From assembly GCF_932526225.1 (NCBI RefSeq), contig NC_064048.1, positions 5,934,627-5,998,626 of the forward strand: a DNA stretch of 64,000 bases, read 5' to 3'. This DNA comes from Nematostella vectensis. Taxonomy: Eukaryota > Cnidaria > Anthozoa > Actiniaria > Edwardsiidae. A model generated the notes under the pieces. That model made no database searches. It had not been told where the DNA came from and was given only the letters and a program-made list of their open reading frames with translations. This document shows positions 13,501 through 25,933 of the stretch, one piece after another; the first letter of the stretch is position 1; every line of letters begins with the position of its first letter. Made by a program: the position numbers and the translations under genes.

Positions 13501-16500
13501 GTACCCAACCAAGTTAATGAAAATTTCCAAAATCTTCAACTACATGTTGAATCATGTTGTGATATATGTTGTATTTTATGCTATACTTTTTTGTCTTGGC
13601 CAATCGAAATTCTAGAATAAACAAAGGTATTTTTGACAAATGCCAGCATGCATTTGCTGCTATGTTGCATTAATTCTTACGTGAAGCATTACTTTTAGTA
13701 GATTATCAATTACCTTATTATAGGAAATTAACGTTGGCAGATATTAAAACTTGTATTCGAGTATCTAATTAACATAAATTTTTGCACAGCGTGTGTCAAA
13801 ACAAATAAAATTTACGCAAATATGGGCCTAATGTATTCAAATAAACTTAATTAATGCGGATCCTGAAAGACATATTTTTTGGTAATTTGCTGCTCAGAAA
13901 TATTCCATTTACTCTACTTAATTAACGCGGATCCTGAAAGACATATTTTTGGGTAATTTGCTGCTCAGAAATATTCCATTTACTATTATCATCAAGCATG
14001 CAAGCTTTTACGGCTAGAGAGAACAATGAACGAATTGAAAAAAATTCCTAACCGTGATCAAAGAAGACAACTAAACATGTGGCACTTTTTTTTAATAAAC
14101 AGAGTATGGTTTTGAAATTCCTTAAATTTTGTATTCGTTCTTTCATAAGATTCAGTACTAATTTAACGTTTTCTAAATTAACATTTACCATAATTAATGT
14201 ATTACAAATTATAAATAAACTTAATTAGGATATATTTTAATTAACATGAATTTTTTTAAATTCGCTTTATTTCAGTGGAATGTGAATTTCCTATAATAAG
14301 GTAATCAGTAAATTACAATTATTTTGGTTAAGACCTAGACCTACTGAAGGGCCTATAGTAGATGTGAAGGTTTGAGAACACTAGGAAATGTAGGGTTTGA
14401 GAATATATATTATAAAATATTCACATTTCCATTTCAAAATGGTAGATTGTGTCAAAGAGTATGGAATATTGCAAAAAGGTACAAGGGTTGTATTTTGAGA
14501 TAGATAAAAGCAATTAAATTAATGACCACTTTCTGACCCTTTGTGACCAATGTCACAAATATTTTTTTTTTTTTTGCCCATTAAATAACAGCCACTTGCA
14601 ACTGGTATCTAGAGTAGTCAAAGAATTGGGCGAGATCATCCTTGTTAATTAAAGAGACATAGTCTACAGTAAGTAAATAAAGTAATATACTTTCTCAATC
14701 CAAAATGGAATGGAAAAATAGAAATGGGATCTTAGGGGCTGATTACATGATGAATGATGAAATTCAGCCGGGCTGAGATATTCATGTGAACCTGGCGATT
14801 TTCAAGCCGCTAGCACAGGCAGAGAATCTAAGCCCAGTTTTCTAGCAGTTGGCTGAAGTTGATCTGGGCTGAAAACCTCTCATGCAATTTAAAGAGCAAT
14901 TTTTCAAGAATTTGTGGGGATATCAGACTGGACTTTCAGCACCAGGCAGAAAACTTAGCTGGGGGTGACATTTGTCATGTCATTCATTAATTATCATTTT
15001 CCCCTTTCACTCAATATTATGCTAGGCTGGGAGTAAATGAGCCTTGTTCTCTGGCTACTATTGGCTGATTGGCTTGTCAGATAATGATGTCACTTTTGAT
15101 TTTCCTTGAAGCATGGCAAAACACTCAAAATCACAAATCGATGTGTCTATGGGCTTTTAGTACAAGTCTACTCACATACTATCACGAATCCTGCAATTTG
15201 ATTGGCTCCTGTACTCACTATCTATTGAGCGATAGATAGCAAGTAGCAAAAAAACGGCACTTTTCACAAAAAACAACATGAATTATTATTAAAATTGTCA
15301 GTTATTTGAAGGTAGGATGTCAGGTGATGTATACTAAAACAATTAGACTACTAGTTCTTGTTTTTTTTTTTATGAGCTGACTCGAACTTGCAGTCTAATT
15401 GTTAAGTATGGAGCTCAAGCTGAGATCTCTTATTGGCTTATAAGGGAAACTGTCATCTGAGCGTTTCAGCATGATATCAGATGATATCAAATGCACACAT
15501 ATCTCACTACTACTGCTAATTATTTACTTCGAAGTGCCTGGTATTGGTTGATTCTTGAAGTACAAAGGGTTAGATTTAACGAGATATTTTGCGAGTCGGT
15601 CTGCATTACACATGAAGTCTAATTTGTGGAGCTATTGTTGTTTACTGCAAAGCCTCAGCTAGATTTATCTTGTATAACAAGTAATCTAATAACAGTTTAG
15701 AATATTTGCTTATACCAATCCAATAATTGTATTTGAATTTGAACAATTAAAGATATGATTTTCGCCTTTTGGAAAGATAAGTCCTAGTGTTGTTGAAAGA
15801 TAAGTCCTTGGTGTTGTTGACAACTTATTGCAAATAATGTTTGACAACAGAGGGCTGTCATGAGATGCCTGGGGATGAGGCTAAGAGTAAATATCTAATT
15901 GTCCATAGATACGTTAACTGATAACTAGAATTTTAAAAGTACAGTAGGAATGCTGCACAATTCAAGCATATCCTGTTTAAATCTGATGTACCATACTAGA
16001 GGAAAAGAGAAAATTCATACATAATAGAGATCATTACATCAAATTAGTTTACTAAATAATAATTATGATTTAAATTTCAAAAATAATTTATGATATATAC
16101 ACAGAGGGTGTGATAAAATGAAAAATGTCATGTAATTATTCAAAACACAAAAACTATTCTAAGTATTCCACTTGGAAATTTTGTTTTTCTATTTATGTTG
16201 AAATAAACTTGAATAAAATATGAAAAGAAAATCTCACAAAGAAAAATTCATTATTCCTGGGCCTGGACTCAAGTGTGATTCACTTAGAAACAAAGCAACC
16301 TTCAATCAAATAACTTTGATAAGATTTAAGAGTACCATGGATATTCAGAAAATGATTGAAATACAGGTAGACGCTCAGTACATTTTGCAAATTGCTGATC
16401 ACATTGGTGACTTAAAGAATTCTTACACATTGAGTATTTCTTATTGAGTATTTCTTACGAGAATATTCAATATCACGTTATACAAGAATGCAGTACTAAT

Positions 16501-17100
16501 CCAATTTGTACTTCAATGATGATCAAGTAGAATTAGTTAGAATTTTACATGTGGTAATAAGTAGGTACTATTCCCGTATAGTAACAGATATAGCACATTT
16601 GTTTATTGAAACATGTAGATGTGGGTTATGATTTGCGTATACGTTTTCGCAATACATTCAAAACTAAACAAACAAAATGGTTGTAATATATTTAAGTTAT
16701 ATATTAAAAACATAGCTCAAATCTTAATGTTATAAACCGAAATGTCTTCCACTTTTGATGAAGTAGCCGACAGAGGAATAAAAACACACAAACAAAGACG
16801 TGTTAAAAAACGGAAACCAAGACAAGCAACACATATCAGCAAGCCTTATCTTCGAGATACGTTCCAACTAGACTAGACTTGAGTGAACTTTCTAACCGGA
16901 GAATTGACTCAAAATTAGAGGGTAATTTCAGGTCAAGGAATATGACTTTGATACATAAAGATAGCTAGAGTTACGGATAAAGTATTGTGCTATAGGACAG
17001 AGCTTACATTTCTAATGGTAGCGCTCGATTTGTCATCCCAAACCCGTCTTTCCGATAAGTTCCATGCGACGAGCAGAAACGACCGCCATGACAACAAACA
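10514..17100. other. Long AT-rich intron/5' region of the FAM149-like gene, no further exon identified
   Basis: The first exon identified (10513) starts inside a codon, so at least one upstream exon is required. No convincing acceptor/donor pair with coding sense was found here. A short ATG frame on the minus strand at about 17088 (MAVVSARRMELIGKT, ending near a weak GT donor with the required phase) is a candidate first exon only. The rest is AT-rich and holds small mobile elements. Confidence 0.5.
13700..14316. mobile_element. ~610-bp TIR element with an internal 70-bp duplication
   Basis: The left end contains ACCTTATTATAGGAAATT (around 13712-13730), and the right end contains its reverse complement, AATTTCCTATAATAAGGT (around 14284-14302). 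Internally, a 70-bp segment beginning near CGGATCCTGAAAGAC is repeated in tandem at about 13857 and 13927 with one or two differences. No ORF, so probably a non-autonomous DNA transposon. Confidence 0.6.
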
Positions 17101-20100
17101 ACAACGATGTCCCCCTATGGTCGCCACTTTCTACTCCCCCATAGCGCTATAGTGCTGTTTCTGCGAACAAACGATGCAGCTGTGGCTTCCTAGCCCGACA
17201 TACAAGCCAAATGATTGTTTTCAATTGAGATTTCGAGGTGCTATTTTCCGATATTGTTCTGGTATTATTCACAGAGTTTCACCAACAACACAAGACCCGG
17301 CCATCTTCCCAGAATACCTCTGGAGCTCAGATATGTAAATGACTTTGAGGCGCGAAGGCAAATGCGCACATTTTATCAGACATATCAAGGAGCACAAAAT
17401 AAAATAATAAGTGCATGAATTTGAAATTTTAGTCACTCGTACTCGAGTCAAATAAAAAATCCCTTATCTTGTTGACTTCGCGTGTTTTTACTTCAAGTAA
17501 CTCGTGCCCTTGATATCTCGAACTCTAGTTGTGTAGGGAAAAAGTAGTATAACTAGAAAGACTGCAGGCAAGCTGTAGAAAAACTAGATAGTTTGCGAAG
17601 GCGGGGTGTAAACAAGGTATGAATCAACACAAGGTTGAAAAGGTATGTTAAACGCCTGGTGGTTGCGCTGACGTTTCGAGTGTTAGCCGTTCGTCGGAGC
17701 AAAGAAACTGTAAAAATGGAAATCAGCTAAAGTGGGAGATGACTTTGGTGCGTACCCAGGATTGACTGACCCGGTGAAAATCTAGCTTTCGCTGGGTCTG
17801 GTCACAGAGGGGTGTACAAATTGATGCGTGTTTATCTGCCTTTAAACACCTTGCCCGATGTTTTTGACGTTTTACTCAAAATAGCCCTTATAAAAAAGTA
17901 ACTAATCGATCAGCTATACTAGCTGCTACTATACTTGTTCTTTTTCACTCCAAAAACTGCGTAGCTGCCAAAACTAGGCTCCTAATTCAACTCAAAATCT
18001 TTTTATAACATCGGGAGAGGACCGCACCTCACACGGTGCAATACGCTTAGCCTGCAAATGTACACTTTTAACCTTTTTTTCCTCGAAGTAACTTGAATCC
18101 CCAATAACTCGACTCAAATGGATCATATAATTGTTGAGGTTTGGAAAAAATAATATAAAAGCAAGTCATTGAAATATCTACTACTCTTTTTTTTTACATT
18201 AATTCAAGGCAGTTTGTGCGTTTTTAATTGAAAAAGAATGAAATCGGTTATACATAAGCGACTCTTGTTAAATTTGTCATATTGTCAACAGCATAGAGAA
18301 GCGCAAACAAGATCCTTTAGTTATGCAAACATGGAAAAGTCACTTAGTTGAATTTTCAGCAAATAAACTACATAGTTGGCACTGCTAAATACGCCAGAAT
18401 TGCGCTGAACTAGGGTGATATAATAATTAAAAGGCTTAGTGTTGTGGTAGTTGTTTTTCTTTTAAACTCGCTTGCATGCTCATAATAAACGTAAATTTAC
18501 AACTTATTTTTATGACTGGCATATATTTTTCGAACGAAATGTAATTAATCAATTCGCTTTTCAAGCCGCATGCCTGCTAGGAAAGGCGAATTTCAAAACC
18601 CTTTTTCGTGGCGTTATACGGTCTAGCTGCTATTATATTTATTCAAATTCCATCCGTTTTAGAAATTAAGTATAGTTGTTGCAAAGCCGCCTCCGTTGTC
18701 GATGGATACGTTCACTCGTCTTTAGCGATATTAGATAAAAGGCTTTCATCAGCTTCTCTTGAAAGCATAATCGCAAAATTATCGATTTTTCAGGGGAATT
18801 ATGAAAGTTTTCAACAAACTTACCCGCGAATAAAGAATGATACATCTTTTCTATTTTCAGGTTCGCGCTGTCTCCGGCGATGGGAATTCGAGTACAGCAA
18901 ATCTCCAAGAAGACACACTGTCATGTCCTGTGTCCGTGCTGGTGTACTTCTTTAGTGATTTTAGCATTGCCTTCATCCATGAGTTGTGATTTTTTAGCCG
19001 GGTTTCGCTCCAGTTTCGCTTTAAGTCAGAAACCATCGATTTGTGGCACGACAATGCATCTATTATCCCTCAAACAGCACGCGATGACCGCTATGCCTCA
19101 TGCATGGTAATCACCGACGTCGCTTCATCCCATATATCTTGGTGTCAGAGAGAATAAGACCCCTATATAAAAGTGCTTATCTCAAAGCACAAACGATGGC
19201 AAGCGAAGTATCCGGTAACTCATGTGAATTTCACATTTCACATTCAAACTTCAAAAATTTTAGACCGAACCGCCTAGATCTTCATTATTAGAGATCTTGA
19301 TATTAATTGTGAGTTCTAAGAAAACATCTGCCGTCTAATTAAGAACTCGTAATTTCCTATAGCACGGGAGGTAGCAACATAAGAGATGATATCAATATTT
19401 CATTGGCATATTTAAAACTTGTTTTTGATGTGGTTGGTCGGGCGTTACCTGCCATAAACACGAACTCAAACTTGCCAAACAGGCGCGATATAAAAATGAA
19501 TACTTATTTACTCCTGTTTTATCATAATTTTTTCATAAAAACGATGTTAAAATGATATAACACAGTATTCGCTCTTGTGTGGTTAAAAAACATGTTTATT
19601 TTATATCATCATCAGAAATTATTTCGTCTTTAAGCTCGGAGAACTTAGCACTGCTATCACAGTCAGACGTTTATATTTCTAGCTATTTCTAAAACGCTTG
19701 TCAGTTTGTGTTCCCGCTGTTTCTTTATGCAGATCGATGCGTGAAACAACCTTTCTCGTGTGGGAAAGAAATCGCAAAAGCGACACATTTCGTGTCATGT
19801 CGTGACATCGGCAACCGTGCAACGCATCACACTATTCTAGCGTGACCATGACGTTAACTTTACCACTGTCTTTATTACCTTGAATGATTTCATTTTAAAC
19901 CACACATCTAAAGTAAGGAACTTCAAATGTCTCGGCACTCACTGGTTTCCTATCTGATTTCTTTTTTGATCAGGTTAAAATTAAGCCATTTGGACCCTAC
20001 TAAACAGAATGCATTCATATACAGAATGTTTACAAACAGACTAAATTTAGTGTTTTTGATTCATAAAAGGGACGGATCTAGAATTGCTTGTTTTTTGTCT

Positions 20101-20960
20101 AATTAAACTGCAGGGGTCCAGACCTCTAAACGTGGGTTAACGAGGCCTCTTGCTGAGAAAACACAAAAGTACAATTGATGGAATACTAAAGAAACGCAAG
20201 AAGCGATGTGCAAAATTAGTGAGGGGGTTGAACAGGAAAATATAGAACAATGTAAGATCAGTGATCAGCAATAAGCAAACCGCGACCACCTATCAGAATA
20301 TGTCACTGTTTGCACTCAAACAGTGTTGTCCTTGTCCAAATGCTCTGGGGATACTGGGGCGAGCAAACCTGGATGCCTGTGGCAGTAGAAAACGTGGGTT
20401 CCTAGGGCTTACTCAAGTCACCTCGCTGACGTCCGCTAGACGCCATATTGAAAATTACCCAGAAGACCCTGGGGACGTGGTTGTGCTCAAGTAGCTGCCG
20501 CAAAAGATAAAGAAGAAAACAAGATTCTCTGCAAAGTTTGCGTGGAATTTCTTGATTTAGACGCCGTCTAACGACCAAAAAAGGAAGACAATGGTTGAAG
20601 TACACTTTGAAATATGGTATGCCACCCTCACCCGGCCATGACCGGGCGTCGGTACATCTCTTGCACAAAAAATTGATCGAGGACTACTAGTCTCCATTTC
20701 AGCAACTCGTGCGTAGTCACGCACCGCTCGGATCGCTGCGTAACTTCGGCACGCTCGGAGCGTCGCGTGACTCCGACACGAGCGGCTGCAAAAAAAGACT
20801 ATAAGACCACAATCTGGAGGTACTTTCTAAATAGTAGAGTTTTCGGACATTCATGTTTGAGTACATCTAAATCTATCATTCTTCTGATCTCAATGGTCTC
20901 TATGATAGCTACGTTCATCATTGAAAAGTGAGGGCCTGTATCTTTTACTGTGCTATTCAA
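17100..20960. other. Intergenic stretch, mostly unassigned
   Basis: No gene is supported. Short open stretches at 18590-18955 and in another frame to 19156 look partly protein-like but lack an ATG and carry an in-frame stop (see findings). Around 20390-20660 the sequence ACCCAGAAGACCCTGGGGAC resembles a dispersed repeat I associate with anthozoan genomes. A CpG-rich, partly self-complementary stretch lies at about 20705-20795. Confidence 0.4.
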
Positions 20961-21143
20961 AAATGAATACATCTGACCAATTCAGCCGTTGGGTTCCCTG
21001 TGGTGTAGCTCGCGCGCGCTTTTCGAACGTCTACGTACATACGTACATTATGACGTAAATCTTACCATATGTTGCGGAATCCCTTCTGTTAGAAAGTGTT
21101 TTAAATGCTATTCAATTTACAAATTCTTTGGACTATTATCACG

Positions 21144-22236
21144 ATGTGCGGTTCGTTACTTTCAAAGTGTCTTTCGACAAATAACAAGGTTGCACCTCTC
21201 GGCGTCAGTGATGTTGACGCTGAGTTACTAAAAACGGCGCGTAGTTTAATCTCGGCTCAACGTTCAAGCGCCAAGAACGGCGTTACGCCAGAGATGAGCG
21301 CGTTTGTGTCCAAGTGCAATGCGGCAGCCTATGATCTCATTATCGACGGCAAACAGACGGCAGATGGAGGACACGCCAAAGTCCCGAGAAGACTTGCTAA
21401 GATCGAAGCGGCGCCTACATTCACCATGGAAATGTTACTGGAGGAACAAGCGCAAGTGGAAAGTAACAGGTACTCTATTCCCATAATAAAGAGCGCTAAT
21501 GAAAAGTGTCGTTGCTAATCTATTTTCTTCAAATGATCTATTGTTAGGATCAGGCAGCTTGAAAAGATAAAGAAGACAGCCTCCTCAAGTACTAGATCTT
21601 CTGATGCCAATGCCAGACGGGCTGTCAGATCCAACAAGCTGCGGGAGGCGCTAGAGATGGCCGACAAGCTCGCTAAGGAGAAGAGCGCTAGAGCCTCCGA
21701 GAACAGGGATAAGCACTTGGCGGACGTCAAGAGCAAGGCCAGTCGCCTGGCGGGGAGCTCCCAGCAACAGGTTGTGGAGAGTGAGGCATGCGCTAAGGTG
21801 GAGCTGCGGCAGCGGGAAATTGATAGGAAAAGGAAGATGGTGGAGATGAACAAGGACAAGGCAGCGAAGGAGGCGCGCGAAAAGCTCAGGCTGCGATGTG
21901 AGCGCGAACAGCTTGTGAAGGTAAGCGGTAGATTGCCAGGAAACATATCGAAATGTTATGATTTGCCAACAAGAAGCATCGGCATTCATCACAGCGATTC
22001 TAAAGTATTCTGCACTCAGATCAGTTCCGCTTCCTTGACATTCATCTTTAATATCCTAACACTTGACCCTCTCGTTCCAGGACCGCGCCAATGCTCTAAA
22101 GGATGCCGACATGTACGATGGTTTGCGCATCCTCGAGGGAATGGAGACGAGTGAGGACTACTGCGTCTCAGAGGATGACGAGTGGGAGACTGGGCCCCAG
22201 ACGGACGATGGGAACGACGAAGAATTCTGGGGTTAA
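21144..22236 (+). CDS. Stathmin-like coiled-coil protein, three exons
   Basis: Exons are 21144-21469, 21548-21920 and 22081-22236, all GT-AG with phases that match. The start is the ATG at 21144, which has A at -3; an in-frame ATG at 21105 would add a hydrophobic dodecapeptide and has a weaker context. The N-terminus MCGSLLSKC is Cys-rich and could be palmitoylated, as in membrane-anchored stathmins. It is followed by AYDLIID, VPRRLAKIE, then a long charged helix (EEQAQVESNRIRQLEKIKK through KLREALEMADKLAKEKSAR and ENRDKHLADVKSKASR) and an acidic tail ending EEFWG. Stathmins sequester tubulin dimers through such a helix, with an AFDLI-type capping segment before it. The assignment rests on this pattern; a generic coiled-coil protein remains possible. 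Confidence 0.6.
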
Positions 22237-22365
22237 CCGCTGATTTGCGCGACCGTCACCCCCTCCACCTTTTGCACGCCAAAATTCCCGGGCATCCTCT
22301 GCCTATATGGAAATGAGACATTACACTAAATTTAAAGACGTAGATTTGTAATTAGCTACGTGTAA

Positions 22366-22373
22366 CAATAAAA
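22366..22373 (+). terminator. Poly(A) signal AATAAA of the stathmin-like gene
   Basis: ACAATAAAAC lies about 130 bp after the stop codon at 22236, a normal spacing for 3'-end formation. Confidence 0.65.
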
Positions 22374-22705
22374 CTTTCAGATGTCAACAATTCAAGCGTT
22401 CATTACAATAGTCACTGAAAATTATTTAGCTATGATGCGTCAATCACATTCACGAAAACCAATTGCACATTATACAGATAGAAAACAAATACCTTTTACA
22501 GATGGCTACTTCCGCTGTGCACTAACTTCGTACAAGGCTGCTAAAAGCTGGCTCTCAAACAACAGCTATATAGAGCAGGCAAAAACAGCGCAAACACAAA
22601 TGCAGCATAAGCGAGAATCGAACAAATACAAGCGCAAGGAAATCAGTCAGCTGCATTCTCTTGCGTTCAAGGGGGGGGGGGGGGTGGGGGCAGGAGATTA
22701 CTTTT

Positions 22706-23050
22706 ACATCATATCAATCAATGGCTGTCGTTTTTCTAAATGGTCTAAAGGAGCGAGCGGGAGACCTATAATATTCTAAAACGTTAGGGACTAGCTCCAT
22801 TTCCAAGATGGCTGCCAGCAAAATCGTAGTAAATACGAATTCCTGCAAGTTTACGTGAAAATCATCGACTTATAAAGTTCTAGAGCGATAAAAAAAAAGG
22901 GGAAAAAAAGCGGACTCCGGACTCTGGGAGCGGACTCCCAAATATGGTATGTAATGCCTAATAAGGAAATGACCGAGCGAGCTAGAAAAACGACAGATTT
23001 TAAAACAAGATTGCTGGGCGGATCCAGGTGCTCCAAAAAGAGGGGGGGGG
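22706..23050 (+). repeat. Interspersed repeat family 2, copy 1
   Basis: The blocks CCAAGATGGCTGCCAGCAAA, ATCGACTTATAAAGTTCTAG and GAAATGACCGAGCGAGCTAG recur in reverse orientation at 25934-26333. The element ends in a G-rich tract next to GGCGGATCCAGG, an end sequence also seen near 25935 and 58610. Non-coding. Confidence 0.7.
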
Positions 23051-23239
23051 GGCTGGAGAAAGGGTTCCGAGATGGCGGCCGAGACCATTGTACTTCCGTG
23101 GATTTCCTTATATTTCTCTCTTATTTTCAAGCCGAATATCTGAAAATAGAGGGCGGAGGCGGTGCCCAGGCCACCCCGGTATCTACCCATGCTTTAGCCT
23201 TTATCTTTGTCAGAACAAACCTTTAGTCTGAAGAGTCCA

Positions 23240-24637
23240 TTATGTTATAAGCCTGAGTCCTAAGCCACAAAGAGCCAGGAAAATGGAAAGATAAGGCAAC
23301 GCCGTGCTACAGGATATCTGCGAAAACTGGCATTGAGTATTCAAAGCGTACTGGACAAAGTCATTCAACGTTGATCTGTTATTAAAAATATGCCTTGGTG
23401 ACCATTTCGTTGTGGTATTAAGCTTGCGCACGAGGCTGTTGAACTCCTGGGAGAGCTTTGCCGTTATAACCCACGGATGGATAGCGACAAAAAGGGAATA
23501 TGCCAGAAGAACGCAAATAAAATAGTTGCCCGTCCACGCTACAAAGTCATTGAATGAAGTAAGTAAGACTATGGCAAAGTAACATATGAGCCAAAAATGC
23601 GACGCTGTATTAACCGCTAGCCATTTTCTGTACGCAGAAATGGTATCAGAAATAGAACAGCATAAATCTTGGTGGATAGCAATGTAGCAATTGATGGAGT
23701 CTGCTTCTATTGTCAAAATTCGCTCATTGCATTGTTTTGCAAGTGCAACAAGGCCTTGGACTTCTGTTGAGAAGACCAGACAGCTCACGACTGTCAACCA
23801 CAGGACGAGCGATAGTAGAAGGTACCAGATGATGACCGCAGGGCGACATGGGAAGCATTCGCCGGTGGGACAACACTTTTGCAATAGCAGCGCCGTGCAG
23901 GGAAGAAATAGAAAGCCAAGTAGAATAAGATTCATTGCTCCCCAACTGGACTTTTTCACTAATTCTAACGCTGAAGGGGGCTGTAGGATTTGGCGTTTCT
24001 TATTCACAGTTAGCCGCCGTACGCAGTAAGACATCATCAAATAACAAAACACTTGAGACGTAGCGATCGCAAACCGAATAAACTGATTAAAGTCGAACTG
24101 CTTCCGAGGAACGTCCGAGTCCTCGGCGACGAGATTGCAAAAGGTGTCGTTTATGTATGGGGAGTCCAGGCGACAGCGATAGACTATCAGGGCTTCCCCA
24201 ACACAAACCGACAAGCACAGGGGAAGAGTGATAACGATAGAAGGGATAGACCACCATCCCAAGGGATGCCACAAGCCAAAAGCTATTGCTACAAACTTTA
24301 GAAGAGCCCCACTTTGAATAACACGCCACGGGAGATGACATGTAAGTTGACCTTGAAATCTGTTGTTACTCAATAGCATAATTTCCATATCCGGTAACTG
24401 TGAGTCGAGTTTACCTTCTGGATTTGGTAGAACTTCTATGGAATTTCCTTCATCCAAATTATCTCCAGAACACTTTTCTGTACTGGTGATATTCTTTTGA
24501 TAATCTTTGTCCATCCCTTCAATGGAAATTGCTAAGTTTTCTTCGCCGTGACAACTATAATGTTCCCCCGAGTCTTCATTGATACAAATCCGCGTTCCCA
24601 AGTTGGGATCAATTTTGGCTTCTTTAGGAGATTCCAT
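23240..24637 (-). CDS. Intronless multi-pass membrane protein, possible gustatory-receptor-like (GRL)
   Basis: A single open frame of 465 codons starts at the first ATG, 24637-24635, which has a strong context (G at -3, G at +4). The frame is open upstream but lacks another ATG. The first ~100 residues are acidic and soluble. About seven or eight hydrophobic segments follow, including GALLKFVAIAFGLWH, IVITLPLCLSVCVG, FAIATSQVFCYLMM, NLILLGFLFLPCTALLL, IIWYLLLSLVLWLTVV, HFWLICYFAIVLL, FICVLLAYSLFVAI and a C-terminal YLSIFLALCGLGL. The layout and length resemble animal gustatory-receptor-like proteins known from cnidarians, but the TYhhhhhQF motif of insect receptors is not evident. It could be another orphan multi-pass family. 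The membrane-protein call is firm; the family is tentative. Confidence 0.6.
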   Translation of the reverse strand: MESPKEAKIDPNLGTRICINEDSGEHYSCHGEENLAISIEGMDKDYQKNITSTEKCSGDNLDEGNSIEVLPNPEGKLDSQLPDMEIMLLSNNRFQGQLTCHLPWRVIQSGALLKFVAIAFGLWHPLGWWSIPSIVITLPLCLSVCVGEALIVYRCRLDSPYINDTFCNLVAEDSDVPRKQFDFNQFIRFAIATSQVFCYLMMSYCVRRLTVNKKRQILQPPSALELVKKSSWGAMNLILLGFLFLPCTALLLQKCCPTGECFPCRPAVIIWYLLLSLVLWLTVVSCLVFSTEVQGLVALAKQCNERILTIEADSINCYIAIHQDLCCSISDTISAYRKWLAVNTASHFWLICYFAIVLLTSFNDFVAWTGNYFICVLLAYSLFVAIHPWVITAKLSQEFNSLVRKLNTTTKWSPRHIFNNRSTLNDFVQYALNTQCQFSQISCSTALPYLSIFLALCGLGLRLIT

Positions 24638-25411
24638 GCCTTCGATTCTCTCTCTAAAGGATTTAAATTTTTTTAAATCTATAAACGTTGTCTTTAGAGA
24701 TAGGCTTAGCAATATTTTACAGCTCACATCGTGTGGCAGTCTGCAAGATCTTGTGAAAGCAAATGCCTCTATTGATAGTGTCTCCGATTTCACACTTGCG
24801 CATGCAGCATCGCATTACCACAGGAACCCCAGCGTTCCGGACCCTTTTAACTATCAACGGCGCTTTTGTAATTTTTTTTTATTTATAATAACTATTATTA
24901 TTATTTTTTCATTATTTTTTGGGGTGGGGGAATGTGGCACATTATCATGCCTCAAATTAGTTTCAAACAAAGTGCTTGTGCCGCGCATTCATGGGGAGTA
25001 GATCGGCAAAGCGCGCACGATCTGGGTAGTTAAACAACAAGAAAACAAAAAAAAATTATTCGGGAAAACTCTTTGCAGTAGCCCGCGTGCATGCCGTTCG
25101 AGTAAGAGTTTTTAAACCGGATTCACTCAGGCTACTTTACAGTAGTTGGATTGTTTTTCTTGTATGTGTGGAATAGGGGGATAAATTGCTTGTTTTTGGA
25201 AGTTGTTTTGAGGTGAAAATGCTAATCCAACACGATTATTTTGGTATTTTGATTCAAAGATTTCGATATATATTGTTCGCTGCCACCAAATAATTTCTTT
25301 TAATAGATTTCTTAATTAAAAGAGATACATAGTTTACACAGTGTTTCTCGTATTCTGTTCTAGTTAACTTTATTTCCATGTTTTAAGAAAACACGAGACC
25401 AATTTTGTGTA

Positions 25412-25545
25412 CAGTAACGCCTGTATTTTACGACGTGCCTCGGAAATCGAATTATTTTTTACAAACAGGTTCTAGATTTTATAATGAGAACGCGATGAAT
25501 AAAAAGGTTCCATGGTTGTTATCGTAAGGATGAAAGGGTCTACTG
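25412..25545. mobile_element. Short CAGTA-ended MITE with TA duplication
   Basis: The sequence begins CAGTAACGCC, ends GGGTCTACTG, and is flanked by TA on both sides (25410-25411 and 25546-25547). The ends resemble pogo/Tigger-type TIRs. 134 bp, no ORF. Confidence 0.5.
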
Positions 25546-25644
25546 TAGATATATTGATTGATATTGATATTCATAATAGTGGGCTCAGCTTCTATTCTGT
25601 CGGTAAACTCAAACAGCGTCCGTCGGAAGAATTCTATCACCCTA

Positions 25645-25925
25645 CTTTAACAATCCGCCCCTGAAGGACACCGCGCTACAACCAAATAGATCTATCATTT
25701 CTGATCGCCGGAACTGCTGTTACTTGTCCACTTCACGTCTATGAGGCACACAATGTCTCGATCACCGGAACTACGGCGAAGATCAATAGATTACGTCCAT
25801 ATGCAAAGCTAGAACACTTTCCTGATTTTAGATCAGTATGGAGAGGCGATTCTGCAAAAAAGGACTCGTTAGAAAGTATCATATGAGCGTAGGCGAACTA
25901 TCGCCAATGCTAGATGAGATACAGC
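25645..25925 (+). repeat. Direct repeat, copy 1 of about 280 bp
   Basis: Shares CCCTGAAGGACACCGCGCTA, GATCGCCGGAACTGCTGTT and GATCAATAGATTACGTCCAT with 26537-26846 in the same orientation, with scattered differences. No coding potential is apparent. Confidence 0.75.
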
Positions 25926-25933
25926 AGCGGATC

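Noticed and set aside
18608-18955. 115-codon frame considered as a secreted protein
   Set aside because: The apparent start is GTG, with no ATG upstream; kept only as a possible remnant.
21515-21992. Minus-strand frames of 143 and 113 codons
   Set aside because: Antisense to the clearly spliced stathmin-like exon 2.
22381-22779. 132-codon frame starting with ATG just after the stathmin-like gene
   Set aside because: It begins in the gene's 3' flank and runs through a G homopolymer into a dispersed repeat; composition not gene-like.
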